NCBI GenBank assembly: GCA_001917135.1
Contig: MNTT01000016.1
Span: forward strand, 285,586 to 349,585
DNA from: Acetobacter sp. 46_36
GTDB taxonomy: Bacteria; Pseudomonadota; Alphaproteobacteria; RF32; CAG-239
DNA: 64,000 nt
Direction of reading: 5' to 3'
The first letter of the stretch is position 1. The number at the start of each line of letters is the position of its first letter. This document shows positions 28,845 to 37,900 of this stretch, piece after piece. A program made the position numbers and the translations under genes. The notes below the pieces were generated by a model, which saw only the letters and a list, made by a program, of their open reading frames with translations, was not told the origin of the DNA and made no database searches.

Positions 28845-29933
28845 ATGGAAAACTTATGGAATTTTGCCAAAGACTTTTTGGATTGTGCCAGCAAACAAGC
28901 TAATTATTGGAGTTTTTTAGGTAAAAGGCATTTTGAAAACGGAACGCTGAAGTTTTATCCCAACGGATATTTTGCATTTTTGCAGCCCGGAACGTCCAAA
29001 CTTTCCGTTTACAGTAATAACTGCCGGCTGAAATTTAACGACGTATCTGATTTCCATGTTTTTGAAAACGGCCAGATGGCGGTATCAAAAAATGGCAATG
29101 CGTCATACACGCTTTACAGCTCTGAAGAAAACCGCATGACGGAAATTACCAATGTACGCTACCTTTGCCGCTACCAAACAATTGTTTCGGAGCAAGACGG
29201 TATGTTGTACCCCAACCTCCCTCGCACTTACAGCAAAGACGGCTGGAATTTTCCGCTCTGTCTGGGGCATAAAGACGATATTTCCAACGTTTCTGACGCT
29301 GATGACGGAAAGATTGCCGTAACATACCCTTGGGGAAGAGCAGACTTATACAACCGAAGCGGGCTTAAACAGGCATCCTTCAAAGACTGCAAGGCGGTTA
29401 TTTTTCTAAAACAAGGAAATTTTATCGTCCTGGAAAGAAACGGATACGGACGCCTGTTTGACAAAGACTGCCGACTGATGCTTGAAAATGTCAGCCCTCT
29501 GCCCGAAAATGAAAATTTTCTCCGAAACAACGACCGTTTTTGCATTCACAAAGGACATTATTACGACTGCTGCTGCGGAGAAACCTATTCCGGAAAAACG
29601 CTGCCGCTGATTTTAAGCAGCGAAAGCCGCGTCTTTTATGAAAAAGGTATTATTTACCATCCGAATGGAGCAGTTGTCTTAAGCCAGTGCCCTGAGGAAT
29701 ATGCGTTGTTCAACGGGCATATGTTGCATATTCGGCAAAACGGCAGAGATTTTGTTTTTGATTTGCGGCTGAAACAGAGGGATTTATTGACAATTATGGA
29801 GAAGCTTGTCAAAAACACCGATGAACAAGATATTTCGCCGCTGTTGTTTGATTATTTGCAGACAGCCGCCGAAATCATCAAAGGAACGGTTCTCAGCCGT
29901 AAGGATACGCTGTTAAGCTTTATTCGGAACTGA
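28845..29933 (+). CDS. Beta-rich repeat protein of unknown function
   Basis: 362 residues, no signal peptide. Mostly short strands with repeated forms such as FYPNGYFAFLQPG, FENGQMAVSKNGNASYTLYSS, and LKQGNFIVLERNGYGRLFDKD, suggesting a beta-propeller-like cytoplasmic protein. The C-terminal 60 residues are helical. Style, promoter and leader resemble the gene at 10727, so the two may be distant relatives. Ten cysteines, including CCC in HYYDCCCGETY, are unusual for a cytoplasmic protein here. Single-gene unit with promoter and terminator. Confidence 0.65.
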   Translation: MENLWNFAKDFLDCASKQANYWSFLGKRHFENGTLKFYPNGYFAFLQPGTSKLSVYSNNCRLKFNDVSDFHVFENGQMAVSKNGNASYTLYSSEENRMTEITNVRYLCRYQTIVSEQDGMLYPNLPRTYSKDGWNFPLCLGHKDDISNVSDADDGKIAVTYPWGRADLYNRSGLKQASFKDCKAVIFLKQGNFIVLERNGYGRLFDKDCRLMLENVSPLPENENFLRNNDRFCIHKGHYYDCCCGETYSGKTLPLILSSESRVFYEKGIIYHPNGAVVLSQCPEEYALFNGHMLHIRQNGRDFVFDLRLKQRDLLTIMEKLVKNTDEQDISPLLFDYLQTAAEIIKGTVLSRKDTLLSFIRN

Positions 29934-30002
29934 CACAGCCTCCGCTGCTGAGTTTTATCCGCAGCTGACTGACACAGGCCTCAGTTTATGATGTCTGCCA
30001 TA

Positions 30003-30029
30003 AGCCCTCCCCTGACGGAGGGCTTTTTT
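30003..30029 (+). terminator. Intrinsic terminator
   Basis: AGCCCTCC and GGAGGGCT pair around CCTGAC, followed by six T. Confidence 0.85.
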
Positions 30030-30130
30030 ATATTTTCCGCGGAAAAACAGGCAAAACAGCGGCGAGATTCATTTTATCTTAACTTCCGGCGATTATATAT
30101 TAAGCAGGTGTAACAGCAGACAGGAGTTGT

Positions 30131-31024
30131 ATGTTTATTTTATTTGTGGCTTTACTGGCGCCGTTCTTTTCCTCTTTCGCCAATATTATTGAATGCAAGC
30201 TGTCCAACAACATATTCAAACATCCGGCAACCATGATTTTTTATATCTCGCTCATGAACTGCCTGTTTATGCCCCTGCTTTTGTTTTTCGGCATACCTAC
30301 CCTGCCCGCGCCCGGTGCCGTTCCGTTTTATTTTCTGCTGGCATTTATTGACGTTGCATACCTCTATCCTTATTACAAAGCGATGAAAGTTATTGATACG
30401 TCTATCGTTTCTGCGCTGTTTTCGCTGGGGCAGATTACAATTCCGATTATGACATACCTGTTTTTGGACGAACGGCTCAGAGAATCGCAATACGCCGGAT
30501 TTTTGCTGATTATTGCCGCGTCGATTGTCCTCAGCATCAACGATTTTAAGATGCCGAAGCTGAACCGGGCGTTTTATTATATGGTCTTTGTTTCCCTGCT
30601 GCGGGCATTTTATGTCGTTTTGCAAAAATATACCTTTAAGGAAGACGACAACTGGATTAATCTAATCATTTACGTCAATATTTTTTCGTTCCTGCTGCCA
30701 TTCCTGCTGTTTTTGCACAAAAAATCGGCGGAACGGATACGGAGCACCTTTGCCGAATACCGTAAAAATACAAAAGTATTCTGCCTGAACGAATTTTTGT
30801 GTTTTCTGGGCGGAGCGGCGGCTGTTTACGCCTTGTCCAAACTTTCGGCGGTTACGTCATCGGCGATTAACGCAACGGCGCCGATTTTTATGCTGTTCAT
30901 CAGTCTGGCGCTGAAAAAGATGTTTGACATCCGCGTCAAAGAAACGATTACGCCGCACATTATGATAAAAAAGCTAATATGTTTTGTCGTAATTATTGCC
31001 GGCGTGGTCATGGTGGCGCTTTAA
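30131..31024 (+). CDS. EamA-family (drug/metabolite) transporter
   Basis: 297 residues with about ten hydrophobic helices in two halves. The end of the first half, ALFSLGQITIPIMTYLFLDERLRESQYAGFLLIIAASIVL (about 95-134), and the corresponding end of the second half, TSSAINATAPIFMLFISLALKKMF, are typical of the EamA fold. AGGAG precedes the ATG. Inner-membrane transporter; substrate unknown. Confidence 0.85.
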   Translation: MFILFVALLAPFFSSFANIIECKLSNNIFKHPATMIFYISLMNCLFMPLLLFFGIPTLPAPGAVPFYFLLAFIDVAYLYPYYKAMKVIDTSIVSALFSLGQITIPIMTYLFLDERLRESQYAGFLLIIAASIVLSINDFKMPKLNRAFYYMVFVSLLRAFYVVLQKYTFKEDDNWINLIIYVNIFSFLLPFLLFLHKKSAERIRSTFAEYRKNTKVFCLNEFLCFLGGAAAVYALSKLSAVTSSAINATAPIFMLFISLALKKMFDIRVKETITPHIMIKKLICFVVIIAGVVMVAL

Positions 31025-31093
31025 TATACCGTTCCCTAAGGCTGAAGCGCCGCTGTTTTCCGGCTATCGCCCAAGCGCTTTCTGTGGAGTTTT

Positions 31094-31118
31094 CGGCAGT
31101 GCCTGCCGGCCTTTTTTT
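31094..31118 (+). terminator. Probable terminator
   Basis: CGGCAG (31094-31099) and CTGCCG (31103-31108) form a short stem, then GCC and seven T. It lies between convergent genes. Confidence 0.55.
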
Positions 31119-31123
31119 GTATT

Positions 31124-31207
31124 CGGCAGACAGACGGGAAAAGCGCTGATAAGCAGTACAGACAATGCTTTTATGTCGGCAGACAGACGGAAAAAGCACC
31201 GATAAGC
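31124..31207. repeat. Two copies of a 53-bp-spaced repeat
   Basis: CGGCAGACAGACGG at 31124 and 31177, each followed by (G)AAAAAGC.C.GATAAGCAG. Non-coding, in the spacer between convergent genes. Confidence 0.65.
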
Positions 31208-31223
31208 AGCGGCCTAAACTTTT

Positions 31224-31934
31224 TTATATTTCCAGATATGCCAAAACATCGTCAGGGCTGTTGACCTGCACGACCTCGGTATTGTCCATGGCACGCAAGG
31301 CTTCCGCCAGCGTATAGTCATTGCCGCCCTTTTCGGTACGGTCGCCGAGAAAGATGATTTTGTGGTTCGGATACATTTCGCGCACCCGCCGGGCAATCTG
31401 GCTTTTGCCGCAGCCTTTGGTTACAATGTCCAAAGAGATTTTGCCGCCGACGCTGGTTTCATATTCGGGAAATTTCTCATTCAGTTCCCGGGCTATATTT
31501 TCCCGCTCATGATGAAGGCTGTCCCATTCGTTATATTTGGTACGCTCCGCAAACGGGCAGTTCCGCCCCAAGACGCTGAAGTTCAGCATTCCCGGGCGCA
31601 ATTCAAGATAATTGCCGTACAGCTTTCCCTGATAGGCGGTATTGCGGCGAAAACGTTCCAACGTTTGGAGAAATTCCTTTTTCAGGACAATTTCGTTGCG
31701 ATAAATTTCCTGCCCTTTCTGGTGGTAAACGTTACCCATTGAGCTGTAAATACCGCTGAATGCGGCAACGGCATCGGGCGGCAGCTGCTCAGTTACCTTT
31801 TCATAATTGGAACCGGCGGCAAGATACGCCAGATGCGACTTGAGCCACGGCAGAAAACGGCGGCTGAAATCCGGCGTCATCGGCTGGCGTGCCGGAGTTA
31901 AGGTTCCGTCCATATCAAAAATATATATTTTCAT
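31224..31934 (-). CDS. Eukaryotic-type phosphomannomutase (HAD superfamily)
   Basis: 236 residues from the ATG at 31934, preceded by AGGAGG. FDMDGTLTPARQPM (5-18) is the HAD nucleophile motif in the form found in eukaryotic PMM1/PMM2-type enzymes; AAGSNYEKVTEQL, GMLNFSVLGRNCPFAERTKYNEWD, GGKISLDIVTKGCGKS and FLGDRTEKGGNDYTLAEAL follow in the PMM order. These enzymes convert mannose-6-phosphate to mannose-1-phosphate for GDP-mannose. Bacterial examples are uncommon, since most bacteria use the unrelated ManB/AlgC type. It may feed the glycosyltransferases in this window. Confidence 0.85.
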   Translation of the reverse strand: MKIYIFDMDGTLTPARQPMTPDFSRRFLPWLKSHLAYLAAGSNYEKVTEQLPPDAVAAFSGIYSSMGNVYHQKGQEIYRNEIVLKKEFLQTLERFRRNTAYQGKLYGNYLELRPGMLNFSVLGRNCPFAERTKYNEWDSLHHERENIARELNEKFPEYETSVGGKISLDIVTKGCGKSQIARRVREMYPNHKIIFLGDRTEKGGNDYTLAEALRAMDNTEVVQVNSPDDVLAYLEI

Positions 31935-32139
31935 TTGGTCCTCCTTTCTTATAAATGCGTTTCTTTCCCTCAGGCATATTTTGCGGGGAACGCCGCACAG
32001 GCCATACATACCCCCGAAACAGGCTTTTTCGGCAAATACCGCACGGGCTATGCGCTGCCTGAAACCGTTTTTTGCGACGATTGCCTACAGGCGATGCTTT
32101 TCCGGAATCCGGCACCCGCACCGTGGAGAAAGAAGCAGC

Positions 32140-32454
32140 CTATTTATCGGCGACACATTTATAATAAGCTTTGGAAGGCACAAACAGCCGACAGGTAAAA
32201 ATATCGCGGCGTATCTCTTCGGCATGCGTACCGGCTTTATGTTCCCGGCACAAACCGTCGGCAAACGCCTTTACCTCTTCCTTATCATAAAAAAGAGGAT
32301 TATAGCATACCGCCGGCCGGCCGGGCTTGGAAGCACCGACATACACATACTCCGTCCCCGGCTCCCGGCGGCGGTCTTCAAACGGCGCAAACTGCGAACA
32401 TGCCGAAACGCTCAGAACCAGAGATAATAACAGCGATAATTTTAGAGTGGACAA
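32140..32454 (-). CDS. Small lipoprotein of unknown function
   Basis: 104 residues, starting at TTG (32454) because no in-frame ATG precedes the signal peptide; GGGAG lies about 9 bases upstream. Signal peptide with lipobox SVSAC. The mature part has three more cysteines in AVCYNPLFYD, DGLCREHKAGTH and FTCRLFVPSKAYYKCV, suggesting disulphides. Similar CYNPL-containing lipoproteins occur in alphaproteobacteria, from memory; no function is known. Confidence 0.7.
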   Translation of the reverse strand: MSTLKLSLLLSLVLSVSACSQFAPFEDRRREPGTEYVYVGASKPGRPAVCYNPLFYDKEEVKAFADGLCREHKAGTHAEEIRRDIFTCRLFVPSKAYYKCVADK

Positions 32455-32513
32455 TTTGCAAAACTCCCATTAAATTGTGTTATGTCAGTCATTATATATA
32501 AAGATGAAATAAA

Positions 32514-33125
32514 ATGCAAAGCGAAAATGTATATATTGGGGATGATAAATTCCAGCGGTTTCTTGACCATTATAACTGTCCGGCGCCACTCGGCGTTGTC
32601 AAGCTCCGGTTTGCAGGAGCCGTCTGCAGCCCTAATCCCAACTTGCGCCCGACGGACGTCATTGCTTCGCTGTTTGCCGAAAACATGCAACCGAGGCTGA
32701 CGACAAAAAACGAAGCGGAACTTTTTTTCAAGTTTTTTATGGGGCTGTGGGACGAGATGTTTGTCGAAATCAAAACCAACACGCTCAAACTTCCGGAATT
32801 TTCCGGAAACAAAAGCGACACGAAAGAATTGGCAGAATTATGCCATAGCCGTGCCGACCAGATTGAGTTCGGCTTTGTCGAAGGCTTTTGGGGCGGCTGC
32901 GAGACACTGTCCATTCCTAACTATGCCGCAGAACTGATGGCTTCGCTTTCCGACATGGCCGACGTTTACGGCGTTTTGGCCAAAAAACTGGCACAGGCGG
33001 AAAATCCGAAAGACATTTACCCGGTTATTCTGAACACGGATCAGATGGTGGAAAAGACTTTTCGCTTTTTGATTGAACATATGGTTTTGCCGCACATTGA
33101 GCAACTGCAGAGAAGCGTTAACTGA
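32514..33125 (+). CDS. Protein of unknown function (possibly UPF0149/YecA-like)
   Basis: 203 residues, mostly helical, no signal peptide. The segment LRFAGAVCSPNPNLRPTDVIASLF (about 31-54) loosely recalls the start of UPF0149/YecA proteins, but the match is weak. The C-terminal half reads as long amphipathic helices with one GFVEGFWGGCETL loop. It starts 60 bp from the divergent lipoprotein gene and ends 26 bp before the nitroreductase, so the two may form an operon. Confidence 0.6.
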   Translation: MQSENVYIGDDKFQRFLDHYNCPAPLGVVKLRFAGAVCSPNPNLRPTDVIASLFAENMQPRLTTKNEAELFFKFFMGLWDEMFVEIKTNTLKLPEFSGNKSDTKELAELCHSRADQIEFGFVEGFWGGCETLSIPNYAAELMASLSDMADVYGVLAKKLAQAENPKDIYPVILNTDQMVEKTFRFLIEHMVLPHIEQLQRSVN

Positions 33126-33151
33126 TTTCTAAATTTTACAGGAGTTTACCC

Positions 33152-33682
33152 ATGGAATTGTATGAAGGATTACTGACCCGGCGTTCTATCAGAAAATACA
33201 ACCCGGAAAAGAAACTGACGAAAGACGAAATTCTGGAACTCATCCGGGCAGCAAGTTATGCCCCCTCCGCACACAACAAACAACCCTGGCATTTTCTGGT
33301 TATTCAGGACGCGGAAACTTTACGTACCCTGCGCCAGATTCAGCCTTGGACATCTTTTGCCAAAGATGCAGCATGCGCTATTGTTGTCTGCGCAGACGAA
33401 GAAGAATGTTTCCACCGCGAAAAAGAGGGATGGAACTATGCCCAGATTGACGGTTCCCTCGCTGCGCAAAACCTGCTGCTGGCCTGCCATGCCAAAGGGC
33501 TGGGCGCCTGTTTTTGCGGTGCGGCGCCGATGCCGATGGTCGTTGACAACCTGCGTAAAAAGTTCCGTATGCCAGAAACGATGCTCCCTGTAGCAATCAT
33601 TACCATCGGCTATCCGGAAGAAACGCCTAAACAACCGGAAGACAGGCTTAATCCGGAAAAAATACACTGGGAAACGTTTTAG
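33152..33682 (+). CDS. FMN-dependent nitroreductase family protein
   Basis: 176 residues, usual size. LTRRSIRKYNPEKKLT (8-23) is the FMN phosphate-binding start, AASYAPSAHNKQPWHFLVI (33-51) the ring-binding segment, and LACHAKGLGACFCGA and PVAIITIGYPEE (C-terminal) complete the pattern. Such homodimers reduce nitro groups, quinones or related substrates with NAD(P)H. AGGAG precedes the ATG. Cys114 and Cys116 in GACFCGA are slightly unusual. Confidence 0.92.
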   Translation: MELYEGLLTRRSIRKYNPEKKLTKDEILELIRAASYAPSAHNKQPWHFLVIQDAETLRTLRQIQPWTSFAKDAACAIVVCADEEECFHREKEGWNYAQIDGSLAAQNLLLACHAKGLGACFCGAAPMPMVVDNLRKKFRMPETMLPVAIITIGYPEETPKQPEDRLNPEKIHWETF

Positions 33683-33783
33683 CCCGAGAGCGTACGAACC
33701 GGCAAAAATGTCAACCTGCCAGCAAGGCGCGCAGGGAGGGCTCTTTAGCCAGAGAGAGTGCAAACCCGGCAGCAAAAACAACA

Positions 33784-33816
33784 AAACCCCGCCAGACATA
33801 CGCTGCGGGGCTTTGT
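33784..33816. terminator. Bidirectional terminator between convergent genes
   Basis: AAACCCCGC and GCGGGG pair around a 12-base loop, with A-rich sequence on one side and CTTTGTATTTT on the other. Confidence 0.65.
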
Positions 33817-33834
33817 ATTTTCATGTTGTTTCTT

Positions 33835-34647
33835 TCACAATGTTGCATAGCGCTTAAAATAGGCTTCAACCTCTTCACGATTGCCGCGTTCCAGCAATTC
33901 CTCTTCCGCTTCCAAACCTCTTTTGGAAAACAGAATATAGGACATAATCAATTCGCTGTCACCGCTTTTAACCATCTCGCGCTGTGCCGGAAGGGATAGT
34001 TCCTTATACCGTTCAACATACGTTTTGACACAGTTGCGACAGGCATCTATAAAGCTGTCCCTGCCGCCGCCAACGTTGAGATACGTCATCAATGCCTGTT
34101 GCCCAAGAGGTGAAAGTCTGTTTTTTTCCAAATATTCCTGCACCGGAAACAACGATGAATCGCTGTCCTGCTCTTTTCCCTCATGCAGGCAATGCGTCAG
34201 AAGGAAAACTTCCGCTTTCGGCGAAAGCCTCTTTTTGGCAATAACAGACATCATCTTTTTCTTTATCAATTCTGTTTCGACGTCCAGACACAGGCGATTG
34301 TGCTCCAACATATAAATACGAGCAGCATCAAACCCTATCGGCTGATGGAAAATATACATCTGCACCTCAGGCGCAATATTAACGCGTTCAAACCGTTCCT
34401 CATCGTGTGAAGACATACGGAGATTGGCATACGCCGTCAGCAAAGCCATAATTTCCTTTTGGTTGCCGCGTTTGACTATCTGCATCTGCTCTTTGGCGGG
34501 AAGACCGTCAGGAAGCCAGTTGAAGCCGACTTGGACAGAACTGATTTTGCTGATGCGATTCATAACTTCATGATGCGTGTTTCTTTCAATTTCTGCAGCT
34601 TCACGCAAACGGCTTATTTCTGCAACACTGATTTTTTCTGTTTTCAT
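33835..34647 (-). CDS. Helical-repeat protein of unknown function
   Basis: 270 residues, cytoplasmic, almost entirely helical. About seven units share the pattern L-x4-(E/Q)-x3-(V/L)-x2-(R/S)G(N/D)-x4-(I/V)-x2-(Y/L): for example EQMQIVKRGNQKEIMALLTAY, AQREMVKSGDSELIMSYILF, and EEELLERGNREEVEAYFKRY. This makes a HEAT-like solenoid, probably for binding another protein. Own promoter (34699-34727); the leader to the ATG has no good Shine-Dalgarno sequence. Family not recognised. Confidence 0.65.
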   Translation of the reverse strand: MKTEKISVAEISRLREAAEIERNTHHEVMNRISKISSVQVGFNWLPDGLPAKEQMQIVKRGNQKEIMALLTAYANLRMSSHDEERFERVNIAPEVQMYIFHQPIGFDAARIYMLEHNRLCLDVETELIKKKMMSVIAKKRLSPKAEVFLLTHCLHEGKEQDSDSSLFPVQEYLEKNRLSPLGQQALMTYLNVGGGRDSFIDACRNCVKTYVERYKELSLPAQREMVKSGDSELIMSYILFSKRGLEAEEELLERGNREEVEAYFKRYATL

Positions 34648-34698
34648 AATGATAACATTTTAATTAAATTTGACATATATATAGTTGTTTCGGCTTGA

Positions 34699-34727
34699 GA
34701 TATATAACGCCGTTTATTTTTTGTCAA
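34699..34727 (-). promoter_or_regulatory. Sigma-70-type promoter (minus strand)
   Basis: On the minus strand TTGACA (34727-34722), 17-bp spacer, TATATC (34704-34699); the alternative TATATA gives a 15-bp spacer. It drives the gene starting at 34647. Confidence 0.6.
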
Positions 34728-34824
34728 ACATTAATTTACGGATACAACAAATATAGGAAAAGGGCAGATACGCCCGGACTGCCACGCCCTGCCCTTCTAT
34801 ACCGGCCGCACTTGCACCGTGTTA

Positions 34825-34932
34825 GTTATATGAGGTTACGCGCTGGCTGTACTTGCCGCCATACCCGTTATGTGAGGTTACACACTGGCTGTACTTGCCG
34901 CCATGCCCGTTATGTGAGGTTACGCGCCGGTT
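34825..34932. repeat. 42-bp tandem repeat, about 2.6 copies
   Basis: Units start at 34825, 34867 and 34909 (GTTAT(A/G)TGAGGTTAC...). The period is 14 codons and the plus strand is open across it, giving a Cys/Arg-rich predicted repeat (RLRAGCTCRH), but no ribosome site or promoter supports translation. Units are adjacent without spacers, so this is not a CRISPR array. It fills the 326-bp gap between two minus-strand genes. Confidence 0.8.
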
Positions 34933-34973
34933 TTACCTGTATCATTGTTCCGCCTATTCCAACTGTCACGCGT

Positions 34974-37900
34974 TTATTTATAAATATCGTACAGCTTTTT
35001 CATCATTTCCGGTGCCTGCATATCCAGTTCGGCTAAAATATACGCAGCGGTGTCCAAATTGAGGCGGGCAACGGATTTCACCGAATAACGGTCCTGATTT
35101 TCTATCCAACGCGGATTATTATAATCGACCCAGTGCCGCTCGCGATAAGCCGAAACGGTACGGACGGACGGCTTTTGAAGATGTAATTTGCCGTCAGGCG
35201 CCAGATAGGCGAACTTTTCCAACGCTCCCTCGCGGTCAAAGGCTTTGACGGAAATTTCGCCGTTATTATAAAAGACGATTTCAGTCTTTACCTTGCCGTT
35301 TTTATAGTATTCCAGCAGCGTGTTCTGTTTTTCATCGGCTTTGAATTCTGATGAAACTGCTCCGTTCTTGGCAAATATCTTCATATTGTCCCGCAACAGT
35401 CCGCTGCTGTTTTTGGCAAATTTCACCGGCATATCGGCTCCGTTCAATTTCAGGGATTTGACTGTTCCCGAGGCATCATATACCTCTTCCAAAATGTTGG
35501 GGCCGAGCTGCTTTATAACTTTGACAAGCTTTCCGGCTTTGTCGTATTCGCTGATTGTGTATGACAGCGGAGAATTCTGAACCGTTTCAACTTTCAGGGT
35601 ACCGTCGGGATAAAACTGCTTATCGGAAAACAGCAAGGTTTCCGGTTTGCGGGTTATCTCATAACGCGCCTTGCCGTTGTCATAAAAATCTTCGCGCGAT
35701 ATAAAAGCCATTACCGGATTGTCTGTATAAGCCTTATTTGTCTTGCGGCGAATTTCTCCCGAACCGAAATATTTTTCAATCAGAATGCCGTCGTCTTTGT
35801 AAACGGTATCGGTAAGCAGCAGTCCGGTTTTGGAGTACTCCTTAATTTCTTCCGTCCGGCCGCCGCGGGTTTTTATCGTTTTGCGGAGATTGCCGTTAGG
35901 ATAATAAAATTTTTCGGTTTTAGCCAGAGAGCCGGAAGTTTTTTCGCCGCCGATGCTGACATGCTCCTTGTCAACGACATCTGCCAGCGCATCTATGTCC
36001 GGTTTGGCAACCGGACCGATATTTTTGGCTGCCAGTTCGGCCTGCTTTTTCTCTTCTGCCGTCGGGATAATCGCATTTTTAAGTTTTATATCGTCAAAAG
36101 AAACAGGCTCCAACCCTTCTACCATCGGCGCAGCATCTTCCGGAAGGACAGGTGATACTTCGTTTTTTTCACTCCGGACGGGAATATCGGCTTTTTGCAC
36201 AGACGATGCGGCTGTCGGAACTTCCTCCGAGGCCGGTACTGCTACCGACGCGGAAGAAACCGGAGCTACTGTAGACGGAGCGGCGTCTGAAACGGACGCT
36301 GCCGAGGAAGAGGTTGGAACCGCAGCGGCGGGAGTTCCGGCAGCAGAGGCCGGAGCTTCAGAAGCCTGTTTTGGCGCAGGCTGCAAAACGGATTCCGACT
36401 GACTTGAAGTTACGGAAGACGCTGCAGATGCGGCAGCCGTTAATGACGCTGCGGCATCTGTTGCAGGTGCAACAGCTGTTGAAGGTGTGGTACTCATTGA
36501 TGGTGCAGCAGATGTTGAAGATGTGGCACTTGTTGATGGTGCAGCAGATGTTGAAGATGTGGCACTTGTTGATGGTGCAGCATCTGCTGTCCGATTTTCA
36601 TAACCGCAGATTTTTCCGCCTTTAATCAACTCGCTGTTCTTATATACGGTATATTCGCCGGAAGCTAAGTTATATTCAATATAATTCTGCGGATTAGATG
36701 CATTCACCTCGCGAATATTGTCAAGTTCGCCTTCATAGAATTTCAGATAAATATCCTTGTTCTTTTGCGGTTCGGCCAAAAAGGCATCCGTCTTTTCTCC
36801 TTCATTATAATTCAGGCTGAAGGCCAGCGTTCCGTCTTTATTATACCTTACCAGGAGCTTGCGCGGCGCACCGTCTGCTATGGTCAGCATTTCTTTGACG
36901 GCTCCGTTGTCATGATAGCTGCGCGAACTTTCCGCCAATTTATCCCGGCTGTAATAAATCTCCGCGACAATATGACCTTTATCGTCAAACTTTTTGGCAA
37001 AGCCCTGCTTCTGTTTTTGATAGTACGGAATATCATACAAGTGCTGCCCGTTTTCGGCATAAACCGTTTCGATTGCATATTCGCCGCGGTTATAACCGGT
37101 CGGGAACACAGCACGCAGACGGTTGAGGACATCATAACAGGCATAATTGCTTTTTTCGGGTTTGAAAGAGGAAAAATCCCGGCAGGAATCCGGCAAATCC
37201 AACGCAAAAGCTTTGGTTACGGTATTGGCGTTAGCTTCCAAATCAAGCGCCAGTTCATCCAACTTAGAGGTTATATCCAGGCATTTCGAATCAGGATTGG
37301 ACAGAGCCGCAAGCTTGGACGGTTCCGGAGCGCGACGGGCATCTTTCGGCGCAGCGCCGACAATTTCGCCGCCGGCAAAAGAGATTTCGCGGGCATTGGG
37401 ACCGTATATCTTTGCAGTTCCTTCCTTTTTGCCGTCTTTATATGCAAACTCCGCGGCAACTTCCCCGGTCGGGAAATAGCAGGTCAGCCTGCCAACGACT
37501 TTTCCGTCCTCATAACGTTTGCGGAAGGCTACCTCCTTGGTCGGGAAAAAGCCGCTCGCGGTTCCGTTTTTTATCCCTTGTTTGTAATTTATTTCCGCAG
37601 TCAGATTGCCCGAAGCGTCAAACTTTTGCTCGACGCCGTTTTTCAAACCGCCGACATAGGGGGTTATGCGCCGAATCATTCCCGTATCGTCATAACTTAT
37701 CTTCGACACTGCATTACCGCGCATATCGGCGATTTCATATACAAAGTTTTCCCGATACGGCAAGCCGCACTTGTTATACGATATATCCCCCTCATCTTCA
37801 TAAAGTTCAACCAGCTCTTCCAAGCTCAGTTTTACAATCTTGTCCTGACAATCCGCCGCATCCAGTTCGGGAGCAAAATTCAGCACCCGGGCATTTTCGA

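Noticed and set aside
34825..34932. CRISPR-like array
   Set aside because: The 42-bp units are directly adjacent with no unique spacers and fewer than three full copies; no cas genes nearby.
34695..35036. 113-codon plus-strand frame with Cys/Arg repeats
   Set aside because: Open only because the tandem repeat period is a multiple of three; no ribosome site, and it overlaps the end of the opposite gene.
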